NCBI GenBank assembly: GCA_966211455.1
Contig: CBIHNI010000012.1
Location: 78,865 to 142,864 of the forward strand
DNA from: 21-14-0-10-47-8 sp966211455
GTDB taxonomy: Bacteria > Bdellovibrionota > Bdellovibrionia > Bdellovibrionales > Bdellovibrionaceae
Length of the DNA: 64,000 nucleotides
Reading direction: 5' to 3'
Position numbers and translations under genes: made by a program
Shown here: one piece after another, positions 33,411 to 41,645 of the stretch
How the letters are laid out: the number at the start of each line of letters is the position of its first letter
Numbering within the stretch: position 1 is the stretch's first letter
The notes under the pieces: model-generated
Seen by the model: only the letters and a program-made list of their open reading frames with translations
What the model was told of the DNA's origin: nothing
Databases searched by the model: none

Positions 33411-33743
33411 TTACTTATCGCACTTGTTAAATTCGGAACTTTTAGGATTGCAAAAATCTTTTCCGTCTCTCAGTTTGACGTCGCCGAAAGAAGCAAAAAT
33501 CGATTTCGACTTGGTGATACGGAACCGGGCGTTCTCGCAGGCGATCATGGCAGCTTTCGCACATTCGACCAGCGAATTGGCGGTCGGTTCTTCAGTGCAG
33601 GACTTTTCGCCTTTGCACTTTTTGTAAGAGTCGCTTTCATGGCCCGGACACGCTTCGCGGGTTACATGCAATTGACATTTCCCGCCCTCAGCCTGAACCG
33701 TTAAGCCTAAGAACAAACCCAAGATCAGGATCGAGATTTTCAT
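33411..33743 (-). CDS. Small secreted cysteine-rich protein
   Basis: A 110-residue exported protein, starting at ATG 33743 with AAAGGAAATCAC upstream; the longer frame adds an unlikely Arg-rich leader. The signal peptide is ISILILGLFLGLTVQA. The mature part has eight cysteines (GKCQ, EACP, KKCK, KSCT, VECA, IACE, DFCN, NKCD), enough for four disulfides. No family was recognised. Size and cysteine content suit a stable envelope or extracellular protein. Confidence 0.7.
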   Translation of the reverse strand: MKISILILGLFLGLTVQAEGGKCQLHVTREACPGHESDSYKKCKGEKSCTEEPTANSLVECAKAAMIACENARFRITKSKSIFASFGDVKLRDGKDFCNPKSSEFNKCDK

Positions 33744-33869
33744 GTGATTTCCTTTACATAAAATTCTGTTTCGTCTGTTTCTTCGGCGACTTGGGCGTAA
33801 AGGTTGACCGTGCAAAGAGTGAAACACGGGCCGTGAAGGAAACTTTAGCACGACCTTCTTGATTTTGAT

Positions 33870-36800
33870 TCAAGACGGAACACCAGTGTTAACGTTGTCA
33901 AAGCGCATCTCTTTGTCCATAAACGGATAAAGCTTTTCGACCTTGATATTTAGGACAGGTCCATTCTTTTCCAAGGTGCCGCAAACATGAAGAAAAGCGG
34001 AAGTATAAATCACCAGGCGATCGCGCTGATAGACGTCCGGTGGGATCACCAGGTTCATAAAGCCGAACTCGTCTTCCAATGTGATAAAGCACATGCCCTT
34101 TGCGGTGGGCGGTCTTTGCGTGACACTGCGAAGACCGGCCACGCGCACTTTTTGACGATGGCGATGACCCGCCAGCTGCTTGGCATCGGTAAAGGGGATA
34201 AATTTTTGCTGACGGTATTTTTCATTCTGCTCGGACACCATGGATCGCAAGATTTGCATCGGATGATAATCGATCGAAAAGCCTTTTGCTTCCGTTTCAC
34301 GCGCCATAATTTCCCAATTGGATTCAAACGGAATCAAAGAGGCCTCCCGGTCTTCGTCTTCTGTTTCCGTATCCGTTGATGCCTGCGGTGAAGTTGGAAA
34401 GCTTTCCTTGGACAATCCCCACAAAAAGCTTTCCGGATCCAATGACAAAGATTCAATCTTCCATAATAAATGTCGGGCGTTTTCTTGAAAGCTTCCGAAA
34501 GCTCCCGCTGTCGCCAGCTTCAAAAGTACCGTTTTCGGCAACTGACATCGCCGAATAAAATCCGTGATGTCTTTAAAGAGACCGTGCTTTTCGCGCTCTT
34601 CTTGAATCTTGCGCAGGAATTTTTCTGAGACTCCGTAAACTGACAGCAGTCCGGTGCGCACCGCGTGTCGCCACAATGATCGACCGTCCTCTTCCAGGGT
34701 GTATTCGTAATCGGAAACTTGGATATCCAGCGGTAAGAACTGAACGCCATGTCTTTGGGCATCGTTGATCAAAACGCGCGGCGGATAAAAGCCCATCGGC
34801 TGACTGTTCAAAAGCGCACAGGCAAAGACATCTGGATACTTGCACTTGATATAACTGCTGGCATAGGTCAGAAGTGCAAAGCTCGCCGCATGACTTTCCG
34901 GAAATCCGTAATTGGCAAAGCCTTCGATGGTTTTGTAAAGCTGTTCGGCATATTGCTCGGTCAGGCCACTGGCTTTCATCCCGCTCATGATACGGTCCCG
35001 GATCCCCTCCATGGTTCCTTGCTTTCGCCAAGCATTGGACAAAATCCGACGAAGCTCATCCGATTCACCCGGAGTAAATCCGGCAACGGCCACGACCATC
35101 TTCATCACTTGCTCTTGGAAAATCGGCACACCGTAAGTCCGACCCAAGATCGGCTCCAAAGCTGGATGGGGCAACTTGAATTTCGTTTTCGTCTTTCGCC
35201 TTTGCAGATACGGGTGAACCATTCCACCTTGCAAAGGCCCCGGACGAACCAAAGCGACCTCCACCACGAGATCGTAAAAGTTTTCCGGGGCCAAGCGCGG
35301 TAAAGTGTTCATCTGAGCTCTGGATTCGATCTGAAAGACACCGATCGTATCGGCCTTGCAAATCATGTCGTAGGTCGGCTTGTGATCGGCGGGAATCCGA
35401 TACAATTCATAGTCTTTTGCTTTTTTTGTTTTTAGCATCTCAAAGCATTTTCTTAAGACCGTCAGCATTCCCAGTGACAGCACATCAATCTTCATCAGCT
35501 TCAAGGCGTTGACGTCATCTTTATTCCACTGGATGACATAGCGGCTGTTCATCGTCGCTTTTTCAACCGGCACCATTTCGGTGATCGGATCCTGAGTGAT
35601 CAAAAATCCGCCGCTATGAATCCCCAAATGTCGTGGAAATCCTTTCAGTCCATTGGCACCGATCAAAATCATTTTTAAAAGTTCGGCATCGACCCCAAAA
35701 CGGGCCGGCACATCTGGATCCTCCAAACGACGAACCCCATCCCGGCCCATGTGTTTAACCAAGGCATTGATTTTCACCAGCGGCAGCCCAAAGACTTTGG
35801 CTGATTCGCGAAAAGCCATACGTGATCGATAGCGAATCACCGTGCAGACCATAGCTGCATGACGTTCACCGTATTTTTCGTAGATATGCTGGATCACTTC
35901 TTCGCGGCGCGAATGTTCAAAATCGATATCGATGTCAGGCGGCTCGTGGCGTTCCGCAGAGATGAATCGCTCGAAAAGCAAATTCATTTGGACCGGATTG
36001 ATCGCGGTCAATCCAAGACCATAACACACCACCGAGTTCGCCGCCGATCCCCGGCCTTGGTACAAAATCCCTTTGGCGATCGCGAACTGGCAGATTTCAT
36101 ACAAAGTCAGGAAATAATCTTCGTATTGCAGCTGCTTGATAGTTGCCAGCTCGTGTTCGACCACTTTTTCCATCTCTTTTGAAATTTCGGAATGCTTTTT
36201 CCTTAATCCATCGTAGACCAAATGCCGCAGATACTCGGATGGCGACATTTGGGCCGGAAGGTTTGAATTCGGATACCGATAGCGAATTTCGTCTAAGGAA
36301 AACTGCACGCGCTCTGAAATCTTAAGTGTTACTTCAAGCAGGTCCAAACGATCCGCCCAGCGTTCCTTCAGTTCATCTAAGGGCTTTAGATGCCTTTCCG
36401 CATTTTGAATTAAGATATTGCGGGCATTTTCCAAGGTCTCGTGATGCAAAGTGCAGGTCAAAATATCAAACAGGGGTTTTCGCTGCGGAATGTGCATAAA
36501 CGGCCGATTGGTTGCAAACAGCTGCGCTCCAAACTGATGTTCGAGCTTTAAAGCCTTCTTAAAGAATTCGCGCGACTCCCAGGTCAGATCTCGCCATACC
36601 GGAATATACAAGCGATCGCCGAAAATTTCTTGCAGCTTCAAAAACCTGGCCTCATCTATGGGTGGAACAGCAAAACACAAAAGGTCTTCATGCCGAGACG
36701 AAATATCCTGCAAAGACAGTTTCGAAAACCCTTTGGTCGCCTGTCTTTTTCCCAGGGTCAGAATCTCGCACAGATGCGAATAACCTTTCTTCGTCATCGG

Positions 36801-37148
36801 CACCAACGTCACTGCCGACTGATCGGTCAATGTCAGCTCGGTGCCGATCATGTAATGAAAGCCGTCTTTGATGTGAACCGACGCCGTGAAATTCGAAGGC
36901 GAATGGATCGCACTGAAGCCACGGGCAACACCATAAAGACCGTTCAAATCACAAAGGGCGATACCGTCGTACTGCAGATGGGCCGCTTGCTCGACCATCT
37001 CTTCGGGGTGAGAAGCACCCTGAAGGAATGAGAAATTGCTTCGGGCCAGAAGCTCGACAAAGCCTTGAATCTCGCGCGGTCGCGCACGAAGCTCGCGACC
37101 CGAGTGGGCTGGAAGATTTGAGGAAGTGGTGGTGGTTGGTTTCCTCAT
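33870..37148 (-). CDS. dnaE2: Error-prone DNA polymerase III alpha subunit (ImuC)
   Basis: A C-family polymerase of the DnaE2/ImuC type used in translesion synthesis after damage. The 1,092 residues are typical and shorter than the replicative DnaE. The N-terminal PHP domain (about 25–300) has LARSNFSFLQGASHPEEMV and CDLNGLYGVAR, and the polymerase core includes HEPPDIDIDFEHSRREEVIQ with the catalytic Asp residues. The finger/duplex part includes FPRHLGIHSGGFLIT and YGFPESHAASFALL, and an OB-fold lies near the C terminus. It is last in the lexA–imuA–imuB–dnaE2 run, 36 nt after imuB. No Shine–Dalgarno is seen before the ATG. Confidence 0.95.
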   Translation of the reverse strand: MRKPTTTTSSNLPAHSGRELRARPREIQGFVELLARSNFSFLQGASHPEEMVEQAAHLQYDGIALCDLNGLYGVARGFSAIHSPSNFTASVHIKDGFHYMIGTELTLTDQSAVTLVPMTKKGYSHLCEILTLGKRQATKGFSKLSLQDISSRHEDLLCFAVPPIDEARFLKLQEIFGDRLYIPVWRDLTWESREFFKKALKLEHQFGAQLFATNRPFMHIPQRKPLFDILTCTLHHETLENARNILIQNAERHLKPLDELKERWADRLDLLEVTLKISERVQFSLDEIRYRYPNSNLPAQMSPSEYLRHLVYDGLRKKHSEISKEMEKVVEHELATIKQLQYEDYFLTLYEICQFAIAKGILYQGRGSAANSVVCYGLGLTAINPVQMNLLFERFISAERHEPPDIDIDFEHSRREEVIQHIYEKYGERHAAMVCTVIRYRSRMAFRESAKVFGLPLVKINALVKHMGRDGVRRLEDPDVPARFGVDAELLKMILIGANGLKGFPRHLGIHSGGFLITQDPITEMVPVEKATMNSRYVIQWNKDDVNALKLMKIDVLSLGMLTVLRKCFEMLKTKKAKDYELYRIPADHKPTYDMICKADTIGVFQIESRAQMNTLPRLAPENFYDLVVEVALVRPGPLQGGMVHPYLQRRKTKTKFKLPHPALEPILGRTYGVPIFQEQVMKMVVAVAGFTPGESDELRRILSNAWRKQGTMEGIRDRIMSGMKASGLTEQYAEQLYKTIEGFANYGFPESHAASFALLTYASSYIKCKYPDVFACALLNSQPMGFYPPRVLINDAQRHGVQFLPLDIQVSDYEYTLEEDGRSLWRHAVRTGLLSVYGVSEKFLRKIQEEREKHGLFKDITDFIRRCQLPKTVLLKLATAGAFGSFQENARHLLWKIESLSLDPESFLWGLSKESFPTSPQASTDTETEDEDREASLIPFESNWEIMARETEAKGFSIDYHPMQILRSMVSEQNEKYRQQKFIPFTDAKQLAGHRHRQKVRVAGLRSVTQRPPTAKGMCFITLEDEFGFMNLVIPPDVYQRDRLVIYTSAFLHVCGTLEKNGPVLNIKVEKLYPFMDKEMRFDNVNTGVPS

Positions 37149-37184
37149 GTGGACGGATTAAGGGGTTTTCATTCTACTGACTCG

Positions 37185-38498
37185 TCAATCGAAATAACCT
37201 TGCAGGTAATAAGATTCGGTTTGCAGATCTTGATAAACCCAAAGCAGCTGGCCCTTGCGCGAGACTGCAAAATAGTAGTCTCGCGCGGCCTGCTCTTTCT
37301 TCCACCAAGCCGACTGAATCCTTTCAGTCGGAAACCGGGTCAGAAGTTTCATTGTTTTCATCATGATCTTTGAAAGCGGTAAGGGTTCTTTTAGCAAAAG
37401 GGACGGTCGCGGACTTTCCGCCAATCCCTTGGCGTGGACGGTCTTGACCTGAATCGCCTGATCGGACCACTGAACCAGGTCCTTCGGTGAAAAATCCTTC
37501 GGCCAATCTGTTTTGAACGCATAACTTGCCTCCGGTAAATGAGATGCTTCGATTTGCAGAAAGCCCATCTCGACTTCGGCTTGCTGAGCGAAACTAATGA
37601 GACGCCGCCAACGATCTTCGCTGGAATCGCGGGGCTCGAAAAAATCCAGTTGCTGCACCTTTTCGGGTTGGTCGGTCACCTGAATCTCAAACTCCCGAAT
37701 GGGATTTTCGAGATCCAACTTTTCCAGCTTTTGCAGAAACAGATCTTCAAACAGTTTTAAATCCCGATTCGGCGCCACGGGCTCGATCTGGATGTGATAT
37801 CTTTTTTCCGAATATTCGCAAAACAGGGTGATATCCACCTTCTGCGCAAATCGGGCCAAGCCTTCCAATCGCAGAAAAAGATACTGAAACTGAGGATGCA
37901 TTTTCTGCATCAGAACCGGAATCAAAGACACCGGATCATCAAAGTAGGCATAACCCATCAAGGGATCTTGCGGATTCAAAGGAGAAATGACCTGAAAATC
38001 CTGACCATGCAGACGCTTCCACAAAAGAACGCCGGCATCGCCCCATCTTTCACGGAAAGAAGCTTCCTGAAAGTGGTAAACATCTTCGACCCACTCCATC
38101 CCCATGACCTTGAAGAAGTTCACGATATGTTCAATGGGCCGTTTCTTATTCCAAGCTTCTAAGCCTTCCAGCTCGCAAAGCGCGATCACCGGAAATTTAG
38201 AGATCGTTTTAAAGTCTTCGCCGATCTTGCCGATATCAAACGGCCGATGGTGAACCATGACCTGCGCGACCGGTGGAGTGTCGGCAATGGCCCCGGTCGC
38301 CTGTGGAGCAAAAGTCCGCGCCAATTCGACCGCTTTTTTGAGAAGTGAGTGTTCGCCGCCAAACAGTCCCGCTGTCGATTCGATATCGATGAACACATAG
38401 TGCGGATATCGAAACTGCACGCGCGGGCTGAATTTCAGGAAAACTTCAGCGCAGGAAGCTTCTTGAGTCTGTTGTAAGTTGAGACATAAGATCCGCAT
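37185..38498 (-). CDS. imuB: ImuB, Y-family polymerase-like mutagenesis protein
   Basis: A catalytically dead Y-family homologue that links ImuC to the sliding clamp in the mutasome. It starts at ATG 38498 (MRILCLNLQQTQEAS), where GGAGGACTTGTCC lies upstream; the longest frame adds 23 residues. The normal DxDxFF metal motif is replaced by LNLQQTQ, so catalysis is lost. The motif equivalent to SxDE reads FIDIESTAGLFGGEH, as in other ImuB. It is 437 residues. It overlaps the end of imuA by 53 nt and precedes dnaE2. A beta-clamp-binding peptide was not located with certainty. Confidence 0.88.
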   Translation of the reverse strand: MRILCLNLQQTQEASCAEVFLKFSPRVQFRYPHYVFIDIESTAGLFGGEHSLLKKAVELARTFAPQATGAIADTPPVAQVMVHHRPFDIGKIGEDFKTISKFPVIALCELEGLEAWNKKRPIEHIVNFFKVMGMEWVEDVYHFQEASFRERWGDAGVLLWKRLHGQDFQVISPLNPQDPLMGYAYFDDPVSLIPVLMQKMHPQFQYLFLRLEGLARFAQKVDITLFCEYSEKRYHIQIEPVAPNRDLKLFEDLFLQKLEKLDLENPIREFEIQVTDQPEKVQQLDFFEPRDSSEDRWRRLISFAQQAEVEMGFLQIEASHLPEASYAFKTDWPKDFSPKDLVQWSDQAIQVKTVHAKGLAESPRPSLLLKEPLPLSKIMMKTMKLLTRFPTERIQSAWWKKEQAARDYYFAVSRKGQLLWVYQDLQTESYYLQGYFD

Positions 38499-39264
38499 GG
38501 ACAAGTCCTCCGGGAATTGTAAAAGGTGTAGGTCGATGGGCTGCGCGCTTAATGGTGTAGAAGTCACCTTGACAGTCGATCATCAAACTGAACAAGGCTT
38601 GTGAAACGGGCTTGGTCGAATAACTGACAAACACCAAAGCCACCTGGTGCGTACGAGCCAGCTTCTTTAATTTGTGCAGCTGATGGTTCTTCAACCCGCC
38701 TTCCGGCAGATGACAACCGATCATTTCAAACAAAGAGCTTGAGATCATCTCTTGCAGAATCCAAAAAAGTTGAGAGTTGTCGGCAGGCTTTCGCACCACC
38801 AAAAGCTTCTGCAAATTAAGATGTTTGTGAACAAGGGAGCTTGGGAGCAGTTCCCAATCCGAATTGATCCAAGCGACCCACTTTTTTTGGGCTTGCACCC
38901 GAACTGCCGTTTGCAACCACATCGAGGTGGCCCCCGTGCCCGGTGCGCCTGACAACAAGGTGAGATCGCCTTTTGGGAATCCCCGCCAAAGCAAGAAGTC
39001 GTCGATAACATCAATCCCCGTCTCGAGCCCGGCCGGAGGCTTGAGTTGATGAAGAGGCACCAGTTGAGGTGAGAGTTTGTCTTTCAATTCTTCGAGCGAA
39101 AGGACTGATGAGTCAGAGTCATCCACATCATCCCCCGAATTTTCCACAGAGGAAACTGCAACGGGAGCAGATCTTGGATTGTCATCAAAGTCCCAATCGT
39201 AGTTCAAAGCCAGATTGCCATCAAAATTCAGCTCTGTTTCACGTTCTCTTTCGTATTGAGACAT
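38446..39264 (-). CDS. imuA: ImuA-like, RecA-fold protein
   Basis: A 272-residue protein at the head of the mutagenesis cassette, with an acidic N-terminal region (about 1–60, many Asp and Ser) followed by a RecA-like domain. The P-loop is LLSGAPGTGATSMWL: the canonical Lys is replaced by Ala, so ATP binding may be weak. Other RecA-like strands (KKWVAWINSD, VALVFVSYSTK) are present. The ATG 39264 has AAGGGGGAT upstream. ImuA proteins interact with RecA and ImuB. Position and fold support the call, though sequence similarity to ImuA was not tested. Confidence 0.8.
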   Translation of the reverse strand: MSQYERERETELNFDGNLALNYDWDFDDNPRSAPVAVSSVENSGDDVDDSDSSVLSLEELKDKLSPQLVPLHQLKPPAGLETGIDVIDDFLLWRGFPKGDLTLLSGAPGTGATSMWLQTAVRVQAQKKWVAWINSDWELLPSSLVHKHLNLQKLLVVRKPADNSQLFWILQEMISSSLFEMIGCHLPEGGLKNHQLHKLKKLARTHQVALVFVSYSTKPVSQALFSLMIDCQGDFYTIKRAAHRPTPFTIPGGLVHADLMSQLTTDSRSFLR

Positions 39265-39725
39265 AGATCCCCCTTCAGCTGCACTCGCAGCTGTGCGCAA
39301 TCAAGCTCACCATAAGCCTGATTAGTTAATTATTTATAAACACAAAATTATTATGTATCCAAAACCGGCCCGATTAGCTGGATGGGCCCCAGAGGTAAGA
39401 GATGAAGAAATAGGAACAATTCATAAACACATCCTGAACAATCAAAAAAGAAACCCAAAAACCAAAACCAAACCAACAAATCCAAACCAAAACCACTAAC
39501 CAACCGTCCCTAAAATTTGGACACGGCGGCCACGATGGTCGGGGGCGCCTAGCCGGCGTGCAGCCTTCCATGGATGGACACACTGGAATTACCGTAATTA
39601 CCGCTGTGTCGAGCACAGCTATCTAAAACACGCACCAATCCACCTACGAGCAAGACTCGCACTAAAAAAACCTAAACACTCCGTGACAAAAGGTACGGCG
39701 TACTACGTACCGTGTACCCGCGACC
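39265..39725. other. lexA–imuA intergenic region
   Basis: A 461-base gap. From lexA inwards on the minus strand it has the lexA terminator, an imperfect palindrome with AATTACCGTAATT (39588–39600), a 16-base string shared with 27273–27288, a G/T-rich tract at 39421–39510 (minus strand, repeated GGTTTTGG-like units), then an A+T-rich stretch (39321–39360) that probably holds the imuA promoter. No exact TTAC-N3-GTAA site was seen near imuA. An 80-codon frame (39374–39616, minus) has biased composition and no support. Confidence 0.4.
39685..39711 (-). terminator. Intrinsic terminator after lexA
   Basis: On the minus strand GGTACG, loop TAGTACGC, CGTACC, then TTTTGT. The 6-bp stem lies 15 nt after the lexA stop, separating lexA from the imu genes. 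Confidence 0.6.
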
Positions 39726-40463
39726 TCAGAATTTGCGAATCAGCGCCACAACAACGCCTTGAATCTGAACCTGATCCGGCGGGTACCACATCGACTTCAT
39801 CGTCGAGTTGGCAGGGCGAAGTTCAATCACTTTACCGCCTTCAAGGCCATCAATTTCAGAATCACTGTTCTTCATAAAGAAGCGCTTCACTGTCGATTCA
39901 TTCTCAATGCTGGCCACCACGATTTCACCGTTTGTCGCCGAAGCCTGTTTCTGAACCAAAATAATGTCGCCATCGAAAATTCCGTCTTCGATCATCGAAG
40001 ACCCGGCGACTTTTAAAGCATAAGATTTAGAAGCGTTACGAACCATCGAAGCTGGCACCTGAACAAACTCATCATGTTCAAATGCTTCGATCGGCGCTCC
40101 GGCTGCGACCTTACCTAATAAAGGAAGAGCCAGGATCTCCTCACGCCCACTGGGTGTCTGGAGGAGCGAGCTGCGAGAAGATCCTGTCTTGGAGGGCGAA
40201 ACCTTGGATTGAACAATCTGTTGAACAGACTGCGACGAATTCAGAATCTGAATCGCGCGCTTTTGATTGTTCGCAATCTGAATGTAGCCTTTCGCTACCA
40301 ACTGCTTCAGATAATTTTGGACCGAGTTGAAAGAGGCAAAACCGAAGTGATCTTTGATCTCTTGATAAGAGGGAGAGACCCCAGATTGCGACAGTCGTGT
40401 CTCGATCAACTCGAGAACCGCTTTTTCTTTTTCTGTTAAAGGGAGAGGCTGCTTCATATACAT
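39726..40463 (-). CDS. lexA: LexA repressor
   Basis: SOS repressor that cleaves itself when RecA is activated. The 245-residue protein has a winged-helix domain (1–70; SPSYQEIKDHFGFASFNSV) and an S24 peptidase domain with the Ala121–Gly122 cleavage site (VAAGAP), Ser156 (GSSMIEDG) and Lys193 (TVKRFF). All catalytic parts are intact. The start is taken at ATG 40463; ATG 40457 (MKQPLPL) is equally possible. The linker is rich in Ser and Gln. It lies just upstream of the imu cassette with its own operator. In Bdellovibrio, LexA was reported to control only itself and a dinP/dnaE cassette, matching this layout. Confidence 0.95.
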   Translation of the reverse strand: MYMKQPLPLTEKEKAVLELIETRLSQSGVSPSYQEIKDHFGFASFNSVQNYLKQLVAKGYIQIANNQKRAIQILNSSQSVQQIVQSKVSPSKTGSSRSSLLQTPSGREEILALPLLGKVAAGAPIEAFEHDEFVQVPASMVRNASKSYALKVAGSSMIEDGIFDGDIILVQKQASATNGEIVVASIENESTVKRFFMKNSDSEIDGLEGGKVIELRPANSTMKSMWYPPDQVQIQGVVVALIRKF

Positions 40464-40468
40464 ACAAC

Positions 40469-40479
40469 TTACAGTGTAA
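40469..40479 (-). promoter_or_regulatory. LexA box of lexA
   Basis: TTACAGTGTAA fits the Bdellovibrio LexA consensus TTAC-N3-GTAA exactly. It lies 5 nt before the lexA ATG (40463) and overlaps the likely -10 region; TTGACT (40490–40495 on the minus strand) is a plausible -35. A second TTACAC half-site adjoins upstream. Confidence 0.85.
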
Positions 40480-40664
40480 ATTATGTGTAAGTCAATCCCA
40501 CTTTTCACTTCTGTGCAAAGGTCCTGCGTCGAATTTTTCATCAATAATTCCATATATTTAGGTTAAGCCACACCCAGCTGTAGCGAATAAACATAATGGA
40601 CGAACTTACATATTCACAGTGAAAATAGAGATGTTTGCAACTTTAGGACTCCAAGGAGGATCTC

Positions 40665-41252
40665 ATGAAGAAGATTTTTGCCGCAATCGCCGTGATGATT
40701 GGAATTTCATCATCTGCTCACGCCGGAATTATGCTCGAACCATATCTTGGCTACGAGATGGGCGATATGGCTTACAAGTTTGTTGGCGGCGGCACCGAAT
40801 ACAAAGACTCGATCTCAGGAGTCGGCTACGGCTTGCGCTTGGGTTATAAATTTTTGCTTCCATGGGTCGCGCTTGATTACACTGCAGGCAGCGGAACTGA
40901 CAAAGTCGACAGTGACATTGGTGACAATCGTGATTTTGCAAAAGCATCTCTCGGCGCTGTCGTCGGAGTCGATCTTCCGATCTTGTTGCGCGGCTGGGTG
41001 GGTTACGGCCTTTCAAACGAACTTGTCTTGAAGGGATTGAATGGCGCCGCGAACACGAAATACAAAGGCGGCTACATGAAGTTCGGTCTTGGAACGACGA
41101 TCCTGCCTTTCGTTTCGCTCAATCTTGAATACAAAATCAACGATCTCAAGAAAGTCGATCTCGGCACCGGCGAAGTCGATAAGAGCACCGTCTACGACTC
41201 GTTGAAACATGACACGATCATGCTTTCCGTCAGCCTTCCGTTCAATTTGTAA
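40665..41252 (+). CDS. Outer-membrane beta-barrel protein (OmpW/OMP_b-brl-like)
   Basis: A 195-residue secreted barrel. The signal peptide FAAIAVMIGISSSAHA is followed by strands with alternating hydrophobic residues (LEPYLGYEMGDMAY, YGLRLGYKFLLPWVALDYT), and the last strand ends DTIMLSVSLPFNL. It is Gly-rich and about eight-stranded. AAGGAGG precedes the ATG by seven bases. A strong terminator follows. Function is unknown; the size suits a small porin or lipid-binding barrel. Confidence 0.8.
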   Translation: MKKIFAAIAVMIGISSSAHAGIMLEPYLGYEMGDMAYKFVGGGTEYKDSISGVGYGLRLGYKFLLPWVALDYTAGSGTDKVDSDIGDNRDFAKASLGAVVGVDLPILLRGWVGYGLSNELVLKGLNGAANTKYKGGYMKFGLGTTILPFVSLNLEYKINDLKKVDLGTGEVDKSTVYDSLKHDTIMLSVSLPFNL

Positions 41253-41279
41253 TTGAAAATGGAAATTTGAAAATGGAGA

Positions 41280-41305
41280 CCCCGGCCCGCAAGCCGGGGT
41301 TTTTT
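41280..41305 (+). terminator. Intrinsic terminator
   Basis: CCCCGGC (41280–41286), loop, GCCGGGG (41293–41299), then TTTTTT. It ends the outer-membrane barrel gene. Confidence 0.93.
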
Positions 41306-41645
41306 ATTTCTTCATGCTTGCAAAGCTTAAGAATTTTCTCCTCCCATCTTAACCGGAGAAGACAAATATTATCGATTATCACCAGAATCATAATTATCAC
41401 ACACATACTTCCGTCTAATCCCGAAACGCTCGCTACTCCCGTCCTCCAAATTGTGAAATTTGGGTACGAGCCGATCGAGAAACTTTTAAAGAGCATTTGG
41501 CCTGTATCAATTTTTTTATTTAGTCCCAATTCAATACACGAAAACATCTCAATTTGAACAAAATAGGATTTTATTCAAGAAATCGCGAATTCTACCGTTA
41601 AGTCTATTGCTTTTTATTTAGCACGCCTGCACGTTGGGAGATTTC
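41306..41645. other. A+T-rich region upstream of RHS protein gene
   Basis: A 340-base gap. TTGAACAAAAT (41554–41564), AGG, ATTTTATTCAA (41568–41578) is a 10-of-11 inverted repeat that may be an operator or hairpin about 70 bases before the RHS gene. Base composition shifts here to lower G+C and stays so through the giant gene. No small gene was seen. Confidence 0.35.

Noticed and set aside
39374..39616. 80-codon minus-strand ORF in the lexA–imuA gap with a hydrophobic Trp/Phe/Val-rich middle
   Set aside because: It runs through the G/T-rich tract, which forces such residues; no ribosome binding site, no conserved pattern.
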